A DNA stretch of 63,306 bases from an uncultured Clostridia bacterium (GCA_944387435.1 CALXEW010000008.1:1-63306), one strand, 5' to 3'. Shown: positions 11,606 to 21,695, counted from the stretch's first letter. Notes: a model not told the origin generated them from the sequence alone. Numbers and translations: made by a program.

Positions 11606-12941
11606 ATGAGTGAGATGTTAGCCTATTCTATACATCTTGGAAATGATAAAAATAAAACTAAAAAAGCAAAAGAAATTGCAAAAAATAATAAGTCTAATAC
11701 AACTTCTTTTAGTAATAATTCTATTCAAAATAGCAAACAATTATCAAAAATAAATAACCATAATTTGAGAAAATATGATAATAAAACAGAGCTAATAAAA
11801 ATTATTTATGGTACAAATGATTTAGTAAATGATGTTAAAAATTTATATTTACAAGAGTTTGAAAATGCAAGAATTGAATATAACAATAAACAAAAAAGAG
11901 ATGATAGAAAAATACAAAATTACTTTGAACATATATCTAAAAATTCTAATAGAGATTTAGCTTGTGAACTAATAATTGAACTTGGAGATATGAACTTTTG
12001 GAAAGATAAAACACAAGAATATCGCTATAAAATGGTAGACGTTTATAAAGAACAAATAGATGATTTAATAAAAATATTACCAGAATTTAAGATAGCAAAT
12101 GCTACTATACATTTTGACGAAACTTCACCACATTTGCATATAATAGGTGTTCCAGTAAAAGAACGGATATAAAAATGGAATGAAAAAACAAGTTGCAAAA
12201 TCACAGATATTTACCAAAGAATCTTTAACAAAAATACAAGATAAAATGAGAAATTGTTGTATAAAATCTTTTAATAAAGTATATCAAGAAAATTATAAAC
12301 TAAAAGAAAAACAGAAGGGAAGAAATCAAGATATTAAAGTAATTGATATGCAAAATTATAATAAAGTAAAGAAACAATATGAAAAGAATAAAAAATTATT
12401 AGAGCAAGCAAACGAAAAAACAGATTTAGTAAACCAAAACGGAAAAGAAGTTAAAAGTATAATATCTAATTTAAAACCTAGTATAGTAAATAAAAGAAAT
12501 TATACTATTTCACAAGAGCAAGTGAAAGTTATAAATAATTATATTTCTAGTGTGGATGATACAACAAAGTCAATGAAAAAAGTAAGTGATTTAGATATAA
12601 TTATTAAAGAATATGAGAAAGATTTAAATAATCATAGTAAAGAAATTAATGATTTAAACACTACAATTATACAAAAAGATATTGAAATTAAAGAACTAAA
12701 AGATAATATAGAAATAGCAAAAAACACTATTTCAAGACAACAAAAAGAAATAAATTTATTAAAACCCTTTAAATATTTATGGAATAAACTTGTTAAATTC
12801 TTAAAGAATAGAGTTAGATATTATAAAGACGAAAGTTACAAAAAATTATATGAAGAACTTAAACAAGATAATATTTTAAGAAAAGAAGATATAGATATAA
12901 TAGAAAATAAAACTACTAAAAACAGAAATTATGAATTATAA
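11606..12941 (+). pseudogene. MOBV (Mob/Pre) relaxase, broken by one insertion
   Basis: A plasmid-mobilization relaxase that would nick oriT and lead the transferred strand. Motif I HNLRKYDN (about residue 52) and motif III HFDETSPHLH (about residue 175) are both intact. The frame then breaks at about 12164, where an extra C in GAACGGATAT interrupts what should read VPVKEGYKNGMKKQV. The second part is a long helical, lysine-rich region as in full-length Mob proteins. The break follows the catalytic domain, so a truncated 188-residue protein could still be made. The indel is not in a homopolymer, which favours real decay over a read error. Confidence 0.88.
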
Positions 12942-12957
12942 ATGGAGGTATAAAACA

Positions 12958-13287
12958 ATGATATTAAAATGTGATAATGAAGAACTCATAAAACTATTAA
13001 GATATGTTGAAGCATTAAGTTTAAAAGATAAAATAAGTTTAGGAATAAATATATTTGAAAGTAAGTATATAGATATTAATAATGATAAAGCTTTAAATCT
13101 TTTAAAGAAATTATTAGCTACAAGTGATACAGAATATAATAAAACAAAGTTTATAAATTTTCTTGAATATAAACACTTGCTGTTAGTATCAGCACAAGTT
13201 ATGGAATTGCCTAAAAAAGAAAAAGATATTTTTATATTTGAATTATTATTTAATATATATTCAACTATAATAAAAAAGCAAAACTAA
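12958..13287 (+). CDS. Unknown island protein (109 aa)
   Basis: Starts at ATG 12958 after TGGAGG, overlapping the relaxase operon's end by spacing of only 16 bases. The product is alpha-helical and leucine-rich without a signal peptide or membrane helix. I do not recognise it. Its place after mob suggests a role in mobilization or maintenance of the island, but nothing in the sequence shows this. Confidence 0.6.
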   Translation: MILKCDNEELIKLLRYVEALSLKDKISLGINIFESKYIDINNDKALNLLKKLLATSDTEYNKTKFINFLEYKHLLLVSAQVMELPKKEKDIFIFELLFNIYSTIIKKQN

Positions 13288-13288
13288 A

Positions 13289-13316
13289 AAGGAGAGCAAA
13301 AACTCTCCTTAAACTT
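13289..13316. terminator. Bidirectional terminator between convergent island genes
   Basis: AAGGAGAG and CTCTCCTT form a perfect eight-pair hairpin between the + strand gene ending at 13287 and the minus-strand gene ending at 13327. Confidence 0.75.
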
Positions 13317-13326
13317 TTATAGAAAA

Positions 13327-13524
13327 TTAATTATCATCTGTATCTTCCATAATTTTTAAATTCTTAATTGCAAATTTTAAACTATCATTAATAAATTCGT
13401 TTATGGATACTAGATTATTATCATTTACAATTTTTCTAACACTTTCCAAAACATCAGTTTCTATTCTTGCAGTAAATTGTGTATAATCTTTTTTCTTTCT
13501 ACTTTTAATTATAAAATCAGCCAT
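13327..13524 (-). CDS. Ribbon-helix-helix DNA-binding protein (65 aa)
   Basis: Starts at ATG 13524 after GAGGTGG. The product reads as a short beta strand (YTQFTARIETDVLE) followed by two helices (SVRKIVNDNN, SINEFINDSLKFAIK), the MetJ/Arc ribbon-helix-helix pattern. Such proteins on mobilizable elements act as relaxosome accessory factors or as antitoxins. No toxin partner is adjacent, so the accessory role is more likely. It is convergent to the mob operon. Confidence 0.7.
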   Translation of the reverse strand: MADFIIKSRKKKDYTQFTARIETDVLESVRKIVNDNNLVSINEFINDSLKFAIKNLKIMEDTDDN

Positions 13525-13680
13525 TTTTACCACCTCAAATAGATTTTAATATAATAATTTTTATGTGAATATATTCTTAAATGAAATTATTAATGAATTC
13601 GCTATTGACTTATAAAATAAAATAGGATAAAATTAAAAACGAAAAGATTATCATAGACAATTTAATAATAGTAAAAGATG

Positions 13681-13747
13681 TGTAACAATTTTGTAACTAA
13701 AATGTAACAATAAGGTACTTGCAAATACTATATATTTTCTGTATACT
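13681..13747 (+). promoter_or_regulatory. Pilin-like gene promoter with three 11-bp-spaced TGTAAC repeats
   Basis: TGTAAC occurs at 13681, 13692 and 13703, exactly 11 bases apart, and ends ten bases before a -35 TTGCAA (13719-13724), which is 17 bases from TATACT (13742-13747). One-helical-turn repeats beside the -35 are typical of activators of the OmpR/PhoB type. The rest of 13534-13863 is AT-rich leader. Confidence 0.6.
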
Positions 13748-13863
13748 AGACATATACACAATATATTATGTTTAAAATAATAGAATAAGTAAATAACAAA
13801 TATGTTACGCATAATTTATAAAATTTAGAAAATACTAAAACCAAAGAAAAGGAGAGAAACAAC

Positions 13864-15014
13864 AATGAAAAAATTTAAAACAAAAAAACAACTAGAAAAA
13901 CGGAATTACTTTAATTGCCCTTGTTATCACGATAATTGTTTTACTAATTTTAGCTGGTGTATCAATTGCGATGCTAACAGGTGAAAATGGAATACTTATA
14001 CAAGCACAAAGAGCAAAGAATGAAACAGAGAATGCTCAAACAAATGAAGAAAGAGCAATTGATGATTATGAAAGTTATATAAATAAAGTAACTCAAACTA
14101 GTGCTGTAGTTGGTGAAATAGTGACGGGGGGAAATAAACCATATACGAATAATGGTACAGTAATAATACCTGAAGGATTTGCAATTGTTCCCGGATTTGA
14201 TAATGTGAAAGAGGGATTAGTAATATCAGATGTGGAAAATGATACGGAAGATAAAGGAAATCAATTTGTATGGGTACCGGTAGAAAATTTTAGTGAATTT
14301 AAAAGACACGATTTTGGAAATCAAAATATACATGATGAGTATTTTATAAATACAGAACCAACAGAAGGCAAATATTATGAGCCTACACCGGATAATACTT
14401 CTGGATGTACAAAAGAAACAGCAAATGAAGTTACTGAAATGTATCAAAGTGTAAAAGATAACGGAGGATTTTATATAGGAAGATATGAAGCTGGAAATGA
14501 TGGTTCTGGTAATGCAATAAGCCAAAAAGGAGTAAATGTATACAACGAAATAAAATGGGGAAATAGCTTTAAAGACGAAACAGGAGGAGCAGTAGAAAAA
14601 GCAAGAAATTTTGATACACAAAGTGGACATACAAGTGTAACTAGTACTTTAGTTTATGGAGTACAATGGGATGCAATAATGCGATGGATTTCAGAAGATG
14701 AAAGTTTAAAAGATTATTTAACAGATAGTTCTGATATAGGAAATTATTATGATGATGACAGTACAAATAATCCAAATAAAACAGGAGCAAATAATAATTA
14801 TAAAATAAAAAATATATATGATTTAGCGGGGAATATATCAGAATGGACAATGGAATCTCTTTTGAATTCCGAATCCGTAGGTGTTGTGGTTCATAGGGGA
14901 GGTAATTACTCTTATAACAATGGAATTCATTATCCTTGTACTTTTCGTAACTATGGACTTCCTGATGGTACCAATGCCAATACTGGATTTCGTTTAGCAT
15001 TTTATATTAGGTAA
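13864..15014 (+). pseudogene. Pilin-like protein with FGE/C-type-lectin-like C-terminus, frameshifted
   Basis: The gene starts at ATG 13864 after AGGAGAG. Removing one A from the run at 13896-13900 joins the N-terminus to GITLIALVITIIVLLILAG, a type IV pilin-like leader and membrane helix, then MLTGENGILIQAQRA and a 330-residue extracellular part. The C-terminus (YDLAGNISEWT, HRGGNYSYN, NTGFRLAFYIR) has the signature of the formylglycine-generating-enzyme/C-type lectin fold. The last 130 bases use CGT and GGT codons unlike the AGA-rich upstream part. As read, the protein stops early or restarts at ATG 13971 without its membrane helix. Confidence 0.75.
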
Positions 15015-15218
15015 AAAATTGAAAGAATTCAATGTATGAATAAAATTTAGGAAGCGTTGAAATATAATAGAATAAATTGTACTAAACTGCTACTGCAGTG
15101 GTCAAAAGTTAGAGTGTGCAATGTAAATAAATAGATAATTTGAAAAAAATATAGATTCTCCCTTACAACATAGTTATGCAAACTATCATAAAAATATATT
15201 ATAAGGGAGGTTTTGTTT

Positions 15219-15345
15219 ATGACAAATAAACAACTAATTAAAATTTTTATATTTTGTTGATATTATTATCACAATAATATATAATTATATAAGAAAGAGA
15301 ACAGAGTTCGTAACCTGTAAGAAAACTGCACAAAAAAATAAATAG
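15219..15345 (+). pseudogene. Remnant of a small membrane peptide gene
   Basis: A strong ribosome site (AAGGGAGG) precedes ATG 15219, but the frame stops after 13 codons. Removing one T from TTTT at 15252-15255 would give a peptide of about 41 residues with a hydrophobic centre (VDIIITIIYNYI) and a basic tail. The gap 15015-15433 otherwise holds only an inverted repeat, CTCCCTTA (15160s) against TAAGGGAG (15210s), just before this ATG. Confidence 0.4.
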
Positions 15346-15523
15346 CATAGTTACTTAAATTTAGTAATTATGTTATTTTTAAATGTACTTATAATTAAAA
15401 AGTAGAGAAGTTAAAATTTACAAAAAGGCTAAAATGTGCTATAATAGTAGTACGCAGAATGTTTTTACTCCATTTTGCATCCTTAGTTTGTCAACATGTA
15501 AAAATATTTTTTTTGGAGGAACG

Positions 15524-15946
15524 ATGTCTAGGAGTGACTACGACTATGTTGTCGAGGCGATGAAAGAATACCATTCGGAGGACGATGGAAAGAGGCGTTG
15601 CATAATCAATTACGATGCTATTGCCGAAGGACTTTACATCTCAACTAGGTCTGAGAGATGGCCGGTAAGTTCGGAAGTGAAGGAGCAGTTCAAGAAGGCT
15701 TATAAGCAGTATGTTAGTAACAGACTGGAGGAAATCAATGAGCCACTTGTAATAATTATGTTCCAAGGGAGATATAATCGCATCATTCCGAGAAATCGGC
15801 CGCGTAATGGCATGCATTACGTCGAAGATAATCTTAGGCAAGTGCTGGATAGCCTGCCGAAACTTAAAACAGGAGAAAAATATATTTTCCCTGCACTTAA
15901 GATTATCAGAGCTGAAGACGGTTCGGATGCTTTCATACTTCCGTAG
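15524..15946 (+). CDS. Orphan cassette protein C3 (140 aa, unknown)
   Basis: Starts at ATG 15524 after TTGGAGGA; an in-frame upstream start lies in the leader and is rejected. The protein is soluble, basic and contains PRNRPRNGMHYVEDNL and LPKLKTGEKYIFPALK. It is a tandem paralogue of C4. TATAAT lies at 15440-15445 with an 80-base leader, and a long hairpin terminator closes the unit. Codons such as CGG CCG CGT are foreign to the AT-rich surroundings. No known domain is recognised. Confidence 0.8.
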   Translation: MSRSDYDYVVEAMKEYHSEDDGKRRCIINYDAIAEGLYISTRSERWPVSSEVKEQFKKAYKQYVSNRLEEINEPLVIIMFQGRYNRIIPRNRPRNGMHYVEDNLRQVLDSLPKLKTGEKYIFPALKIIRAEDGSDAFILP

Positions 15947-15950
15947 TCAC

Positions 15951-15996
15951 AAGCAAGAGGTCAGCTTCGTTTAGGAGCTGACCTTTTGCTTGCAAA
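15951..15996 (+). terminator. Terminator of cassette C3
   Basis: AAGCAAGAGGTCAGCT pairs with AGCTGACCTTTTGCTT across a nine-base loop, a notably long stem. Confidence 0.8.
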
Positions 15997-16093
15997 AAAT
16001 AAAGAAACAGTGTATAATATGGGTGTTTAAAGGTACATAACTCCTTTTTACACTAGAGTTGAACATCATGTAAAAGAATTTTTGGGAGGAAAA

Positions 16094-16438
16094 ATGAGTG
16101 ACTATGCAACTATTGTTTCGGAGCGCCTTTGTATTCGAAGCGGAGAAAAGAGAGTGGGAGTATCAGGACAAGTCCATAGAAAGTTTAACGAAGCTCTTTG
16201 TAGATATATTATAAAAGAGCGTAAATTGATAAAGATAAGGCCTGTTAGTATCATTTTTCAAAATCCGGAAACACCTTATAAGAGAAGAAACCATAGAAAT
16301 GGAGTAACTTATATTGAAAAAAGTTTAGCTCCAGTAATAAGAAAGCTTCCTTCTCTTGAAGAAGGTGAATACTATGAGTTCCCTAGTATAGAATTTATTA
16401 TAGAAAGAGATGGTGAAGGAACAATTTATTTAAGATGA
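16094..16438 (+). CDS. Orphan cassette protein C4 (114 aa, paralogue of C3)
   Basis: ATG 16094 follows GGGAGGA. It aligns with the C-terminal two thirds of C3: KRRNHRNGVTYIEKSL against PRNRPRNGMHYVEDNL, and LPSLEEGEYYEFPSIEFI against LPKLKTGEKYIFPALKII. It lacks the first 25 residues of C3. The unit has TATAAT at 16013-16018 and a terminator at 16453-16497. The leaders of C3 and C4 also share an AACAT(CAT)GTAAAA stretch, so promoter, leader and gene were duplicated together. Function unknown. Confidence 0.8.
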   Translation: MSDYATIVSERLCIRSGEKRVGVSGQVHRKFNEALCRYIIKERKLIKIRPVSIIFQNPETPYKRRNHRNGVTYIEKSLAPVIRKLPSLEEGEYYEFPSIEFIIERDGEGTIYLR

Positions 16439-16452
16439 GCATGCATAGCAAA

Positions 16453-16497
16453 AAAGAACCAACTGAAATGTATTTTAGCAGCTGGTTCTTTTTCTAA
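16453..16497 (+). terminator. Terminator of cassette C4
   Basis: AAAGAACCA...CTG pairs with CAG...TGGTTCTTT, followed by TTC-rich tail. Confidence 0.8.
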
Positions 16498-16585
16498 TAA
16501 AATAACCAAAAACAGTACACAGATTTGGAAAAGTATGGTATACTATTATACAATGAGGGAGAAAATGTAAAAAGGAGGAAATATT

Positions 16586-17755
16586 ATGGCAGATATGAAA
16601 ATATCAGAAGATATAACTTGGATTGGTGCAAGTGATAATGATTTAAAATTATTTGAAAGCCAATATGTATTAGAGAACGGAATGAGCTATAATTCATATT
16701 TAATAAAAGACGAGAAAAATGTAGTATTAGATACTATAGATGAACATGTAACTGATATCTGGCAAGAAAAATTAGAAAAAGAATTAGGAGAAGAAAAACC
16801 AGATTATTTAATAATTTCACATATGGAGCCAGATCATGCATATAACATAGGATTAATTGCTAAGAAATATCCAAATATGAAATTAGTAGGAAATCAAATG
16901 ACATTTAATATGCTTACAAACTTCTTTAGTGATATAGATTTAAGTAGTAGAAAAGTAATAGTAACAGAAGGCGACGTATTAGATATAGGAAAACATAAAT
17001 TACAATTCTTTATGGCTCCTATGGTTCATTGGCCAGAAGTAATGGTAACATATGAACAAACTGAAAAAATACTATTTTCAGCAGATGGATTTGGAAAATT
17101 TGGTTCATTAGACCATGACGAAGAATGGGATTGTGAAGCAAGAAGATATTATTTTGGAATAGTAGGAAAATACGGAGCACAAGTACAAGCATTATTGAAA
17201 AAAGCAGCCACATTAGATATAAAAATGATTTGTCCATTACATGGTCCAATATTAAAAGAAAATTTAGAATATTATATAAATAAATATGATGTATGGAGCA
17301 AATATGAACCAGAAGAAGAAGGAATATTTATTGCAACAGCAAGTATATATGGAAATACACTAAATGCAGCAAAAGAAATGAAAGAGATATTGGAGAAAAA
17401 AGGAGCTAAAAAAGTTGTTGTATCAGATTTAGCAAGAGAAGATTGGGCAGAATGTGTAGAAGATGCGTTTAGGTATTCTAAATTAATAGTTGCATCATCT
17501 AGTTATAATATGGGAATATTCCCACCAATGGAACATTTCTTAAGACATTTAAAAGATAGAAATTATCAAAAAAGAACAGTAGGAATAATAGAAAACGGTT
17601 CTTGGGCACCATCAGCAGGAAGAGGAATGAAGGCAATACTTTCTGAGATGAAAGACGTAAATATAGTAGAACCATTAGTTACAATTAAATCAAGAATGAA
17701 TGAAGAAAATAGAAAGCAAATGGAAGATTTAGCAGATGAAATATTAAAAAACTAA
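16586..17755 (+). CDS. fprA: FprA-type flavodiiron protein
   Basis: A 389-residue cytosolic A-type flavoprotein that reduces oxygen or nitric oxide, protecting an anaerobe. The N-terminal metallo-beta-lactamase-like domain carries the diiron ligands in HMEPDH (residues 79-84), HWPE and a later LHGP. The flavodoxin domain begins near residue 247 with the FMN-binding ATASIYGNT loop. No rubredoxin or NADH-oxidoreductase domain is fused. It begins after AAAGGAGG and is followed 22 bases later by ftsY, probably in the same transcript. Confidence 0.93.
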   Translation: MADMKISEDITWIGASDNDLKLFESQYVLENGMSYNSYLIKDEKNVVLDTIDEHVTDIWQEKLEKELGEEKPDYLIISHMEPDHAYNIGLIAKKYPNMKLVGNQMTFNMLTNFFSDIDLSSRKVIVTEGDVLDIGKHKLQFFMAPMVHWPEVMVTYEQTEKILFSADGFGKFGSLDHDEEWDCEARRYYFGIVGKYGAQVQALLKKAATLDIKMICPLHGPILKENLEYYINKYDVWSKYEPEEEGIFIATASIYGNTLNAAKEMKEILEKKGAKKVVVSDLAREDWAECVEDAFRYSKLIVASSSYNMGIFPPMEHFLRHLKDRNYQKRTVGIIENGSWAPSAGRGMKAILSEMKDVNIVEPLVTIKSRMNEENRKQMEDLADEILKN

Positions 17756-17777
17756 CTTTAGGAAGGAGAGCTTAAGA

Positions 17778-18683
17778 GTGGGATTTTTTGAAAAATTAAA
17801 ACAAGGAATGAATAAAACTAAAAGTGCATTTGATGAAAAAATAAACAATGTATTTAAAAGTTTTAGAAAAGTTGATGAAGATTTTTTAGATGAGTTAGAA
17901 GAAATTTTAATTATGTCTGATATTGGAGTTGATACTTCAGTAGAGATAATAAACAATCTAAGAAATAGGATAAAGAAAGAAAAGATACAAGATGAAGAAG
18001 ATGTAAAAAAAGCATTAAGAGAAGAAATGCAAAAGATTCTAGATGTAACAGATATAAGTCTTCATTTAAACACAAAACCATCTGTAATCTTAGTTGTAGG
18101 TGTAAATGGAGTAGGTAAAACTACTTCAATAGGAAAAATTGCAAATAGATTAGCAAAAGATGGTAAAAAAGTTGTAGTTGCAGCAGCAGATACTTTTAGA
18201 GCAGCAGCAGTAGAGCAATTAGAAATATGGGCTAATAGAGCAGGAGCAGACATAGTAAAAAGAGAAGAAGGAGTAGACCCAGCATCTGTTGTATATGATG
18301 CAATAAAAATAACTAGAGAAAAAAATGCAGATGTACTAATAGTAGATACAGCAGGAAGATTGCATAATAAGAAATATTTAATGGACGAATTAAATAAGAT
18401 TCAAAAAGTAATAAATAAAGAAATGAAAGAAGCAGATAAGGAAGTACTATTAGTAATAGATGGAACAACAGGTCAAAATGCTATTTCACAAGTAAAAGCT
18501 TTTAAGGAAGAAGCAGATATAACAGGATTAGTAATTACAAAATTAGACGGAACAGCAAAAGGTGGGGTTGCAATAGGAATAGTTTCTGAAAATAAGATTC
18601 CAATAAAATTTATTGGAGTAGGTGAACAAATAGATGACATGGAAGTATTCAATTCAGAAGATTTTGTAAAAGCTATAATTTAG
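17778..18683 (+). CDS. ftsY: Signal recognition particle receptor FtsY
   Basis: A 301-residue SRP GTPase that docks ribosome-SRP complexes at the membrane for co-translational insertion. The N domain covers about residues 1-90. The G domain shows GVNGVGKTTS (P-loop), DTFRAAAVEQL, DTAGRLHN, TKLDGTAKGG and GVGEQIDDM. The acidic A domain found in enterobacteria is absent, as usual in Firmicutes. It starts with GTG after GGAAGGAG. Confidence 0.96.
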   Translation: MGFFEKLKQGMNKTKSAFDEKINNVFKSFRKVDEDFLDELEEILIMSDIGVDTSVEIINNLRNRIKKEKIQDEEDVKKALREEMQKILDVTDISLHLNTKPSVILVVGVNGVGKTTSIGKIANRLAKDGKKVVVAAADTFRAAAVEQLEIWANRAGADIVKREEGVDPASVVYDAIKITREKNADVLIVDTAGRLHNKKYLMDELNKIQKVINKEMKEADKEVLLVIDGTTGQNAISQVKAFKEEADITGLVITKLDGTAKGGVAIGIVSENKIPIKFIGVGEQIDDMEVFNSEDFVKAII

Positions 18684-18720
18684 AATAAAGGGGAATTTAT
18701 TAGCTAAAGGAGGTAAAAAA

Positions 18721-21639
18721 GTGGATAAAGATACCCAAAAAGAAGAAAATGTTCAAACAGAAGTAAATGAAACAAATGTAGTAGAAACAAAAGAGATTGA
18801 AAAAGAAAATACAAAGAAGAAAAATAGTAAAACTAGAATGTTACTTGTTATTCTATTCTTATTAATATTTGCAGCAGTTAGTTATGTTCAATTGAGAGGA
18901 AGTTATTTAGAGTATTTAGAATTAGGACAAGAATATACTAATATTTTCAAAACAAATATGACATATCGTTATACAATTATGGCTGTAAATTTTGTTGTTT
19001 TATATATGGTTATTTATTTAACAAATAGAGGAATAAAAAAGGGACTAAAAGTATTTTTTGAAAAAGAAAACAAGAAAATGCCAAAACTGCCTAATAAATC
19101 TTTAGCGTTAGTAATATCAGCAATTGCAAGTTTTGTCGTATCATCAGTCTTTATGCAAAAATTTATGCTAGCAACTAGTGGAGCATCATTTGGAATACAA
19201 GATCCTATATTTGGATTAGATATTTCATATTATATGTTTTTAAAACCATTTATAGAAGCAGCTGTCTTTTACTTTGTAATATTATTTGTATGTTTGTCAT
19301 TATATATGGCACTATATTATGTAATAGTATTTAATCGTTACTTTGATGGTATAGATGGAAAAATGCTAAAAGAAAGCTTATTTATGAAAAAATTACTAAG
19401 AAATGTAATGTTAATAATAATAGGTATTGCTATTTTAACTGTACTTAGTACTCAAAACGTAATGTTTGGAAAAATACTTACAGTTGGAGATAATATAGAA
19501 ATAAATGGTGCAGGAATGACAGAAGCAACAGTTCAAGTTTGGGGATATGCAATATTTGCATTTGTAATAATAATATTTGCATATAGAGCAATAAGAGCAT
19601 TTAAAGCAGGAAGTACAAATAAAGTATTAAAAAATTTAGCAGTAATACCTGGATATTTAGTTGTACTATTTATTGCAATGATAGGATTTGATTTAATATA
19701 TGTAAATTCAAATGAATTAGATAAAGAAAAAGATTATATCTCTGAAAATATAGAAAATACTAAAAGTGCGTATAATATAGGAATTGAAGAAACAAATATA
19801 GAAAGCTCAGGAACCATAACACAAGAAGAAGTAGATGAAGCTTCTAATGTAATTAATAATATACCAATAATTAGTAAAGAAGCAGTATTAGAGACATTAG
19901 AAAATAATCAATCTAGTGCTGGTTACTATGTATATCCAAATACTACACTTGCAAAATATAATATAAATGGACAAGATAAATTAGTATATTTAGCACCAAG
20001 AGAAATTACTAACTCAGGAAGAACTTATAGTAACAAAACATACGAATATACTCATGGAATGGGAGAAATAATAACATCTGCAACAGAAAGTACAGAAAGT
20101 GGAAATATAAAATATGTACAAAGTGACGTAGCAGGTGCAGATGAAGTAATTGATATTTCAGAGCCAAGAATTTATTTTGGAATGGAAACAGATGAAACAA
20201 TAGCAACAAATACAAAAAATAAACAAGAATATGATTATACAGATGTAAATGGAACAGACCAAGTATCAGCTTATTCAGGTGAAGCAGGATTAAATTTAGG
20301 ATTTTTAGATAGATTAGTACTTGGAATATCAAAAGGAGATTTAAACTTAGCATTCTCTAGTGAGATGACAGAAGATAGTAAGATATTGATAAATAGAGAT
20401 ATTGTAACAAGAGCAAAGAAAGCAATGCCATATTTAATTTATGATGAAAACCCATATACAGTTATTACTGATGATGGAAGAATCGTATGGGTATTAGATG
20501 CTTATACAGTATCATCTAGTTATCCATTCTCACAATATACGACAATTGAACATGATGGAATGACAGAAGATATAAATTATATAAGAAATTCTGTAAAAGT
20601 AATAATCGATAGTTATGATGGAACAATGGATTTCTATATAACAGATAGAACAGATCCAATTGCTATGGCTTATAGAAATATATATGATGGTTTATTTAAA
20701 GACTTAGACGAAGAAATACCAGAAGACATATCTAGCCATTTTGTATATCCAGAGTTCTTATATAATGTTCAAGCAGAAGTATTAAAAGTATATCATAATA
20801 CTAGACCAGATGTAATATACAGAGGAGATGACTTATGGGATATTGCAAAATCTAGTACTACAAGCAATACTAACACTACAGGAACATATATGGAACCATA
20901 TTATACAATGGTAAAAACTAAAAATGGAGAACAATTAGGTTTAGTACAAATATATACTCCAGATTCAAGACAAAATATTATTTCATATTTAGTTGGAAGC
21001 AATGAAAATGGAAAAAATGTATTGAGATTATATAAATTCTCAGCAGATAGTAATATTGTAGGACCAATGCAACTTGATAAGCAAATACAAGAAGATTCTA
21101 ACATTAGTACTGAATTAGAAACATTAAATGTAACGGGAACAAGATTAACAAAACAAATGATAATTGTTCCATTAAATAATACATTACTATATGTAGAACC
21201 AGTTTATCAAACAATGCTTAATGAATCTGATGTTCCACTTCTAAAGAAAGTAATAGTAGCATCTGGAAATAAGGTCGCAATAGGAGATACTTTAACAGAA
21301 GCATTACAAAACTTACTTTCAAGATATGCTACAAATATCGAAGTTGAAGATACAGAAGATATAGAAGGTCTTATTGAAGCAATTATAAAAGCTAACCAGA
21401 ATTTAACAGAGTCTAATGAAAATAATGATTGGGAAATGATGGGTAGTGATATTACAAGACTTCAAGAATTAATTAATCAACTAGAACAAGCAAAAGAAGA
21501 AGAGGAACAACAAGCAAAAGAAACTGGAGAAAATCAAACTACTGGAAATACAATTAATTCAACTGATATAAATAATACAAATGAGAACATAGTAAATGAA
21601 CAAAATACCGTAGTAGTTAATAATACAACTAGTGAATAA
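18721..21639 (+). CDS. UPF0182 family membrane protein (972 aa)
   Basis: A large integral membrane protein of unknown function. The first 40 residues are charged. About seven membrane helices follow to residue 330 (for example MLLVILFLLIFAAVSYVQL), then a very large extracytoplasmic domain containing the family blocks VNGTDQVSAYSGEAGLNLG and DENPYTVITDDGRIVWVLDAYT. The last 70 residues are a glutamine/asparagine/threonine-rich coil. It starts with GTG 38 bases after ftsY and is probably co-transcribed. The length fits the family. Confidence 0.88.
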   Translation: MDKDTQKEENVQTEVNETNVVETKEIEKENTKKKNSKTRMLLVILFLLIFAAVSYVQLRGSYLEYLELGQEYTNIFKTNMTYRYTIMAVNFVVLYMVIYLTNRGIKKGLKVFFEKENKKMPKLPNKSLALVISAIASFVVSSVFMQKFMLATSGASFGIQDPIFGLDISYYMFLKPFIEAAVFYFVILFVCLSLYMALYYVIVFNRYFDGIDGKMLKESLFMKKLLRNVMLIIIGIAILTVLSTQNVMFGKILTVGDNIEINGAGMTEATVQVWGYAIFAFVIIIFAYRAIRAFKAGSTNKVLKNLAVIPGYLVVLFIAMIGFDLIYVNSNELDKEKDYISENIENTKSAYNIGIEETNIESSGTITQEEVDEASNVINNIPIISKEAVLETLENNQSSAGYYVYPNTTLAKYNINGQDKLVYLAPREITNSGRTYSNKTYEYTHGMGEIITSATESTESGNIKYVQSDVAGADEVIDISEPRIYFGMETDETIATNTKNKQEYDYTDVNGTDQVSAYSGEAGLNLGFLDRLVLGISKGDLNLAFSSEMTEDSKILINRDIVTRAKKAMPYLIYDENPYTVITDDGRIVWVLDAYTVSSSYPFSQYTTIEHDGMTEDINYIRNSVKVIIDSYDGTMDFYITDRTDPIAMAYRNIYDGLFKDLDEEIPEDISSHFVYPEFLYNVQAEVLKVYHNTRPDVIYRGDDLWDIAKSSTTSNTNTTGTYMEPYYTMVKTKNGEQLGLVQIYTPDSRQNIISYLVGSNENGKNVLRLYKFSADSNIVGPMQLDKQIQEDSNISTELETLNVTGTRLTKQMIIVPLNNTLLYVEPVYQTMLNESDVPLLKKVIVASGNKVAIGDTLTEALQNLLSRYATNIEVEDTEDIEGLIEAIIKANQNLTESNENNDWEMMGSDITRLQELINQLEQAKEEEEQQAKETGENQTTGNTINSTDINNTNENIVNEQNTVVVNNTTSE

Positions 21640-21695
21640 TAACTAAAATGAAATAAAAGAGTAAAAATATAAACAAAAAGAATAAAACAAACATA

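Noticed and set aside
15307..15321. TTCGTAACCTGTAAG resembles the tRNA-Thr anticodon arm (9046-9060) and could be a right attachment site of the island.
   Set aside because: The match is short and imperfect, and it lies inside the open part of a decayed small-peptide gene. Large serine recombinases also rarely use tRNA genes.
13864..15433. A complete diversity-generating retroelement at the pilin-like gene.
   Set aside because: No reverse transcriptase, accessory gene or template repeat is visible in the window; only the target-like C-terminus is present.
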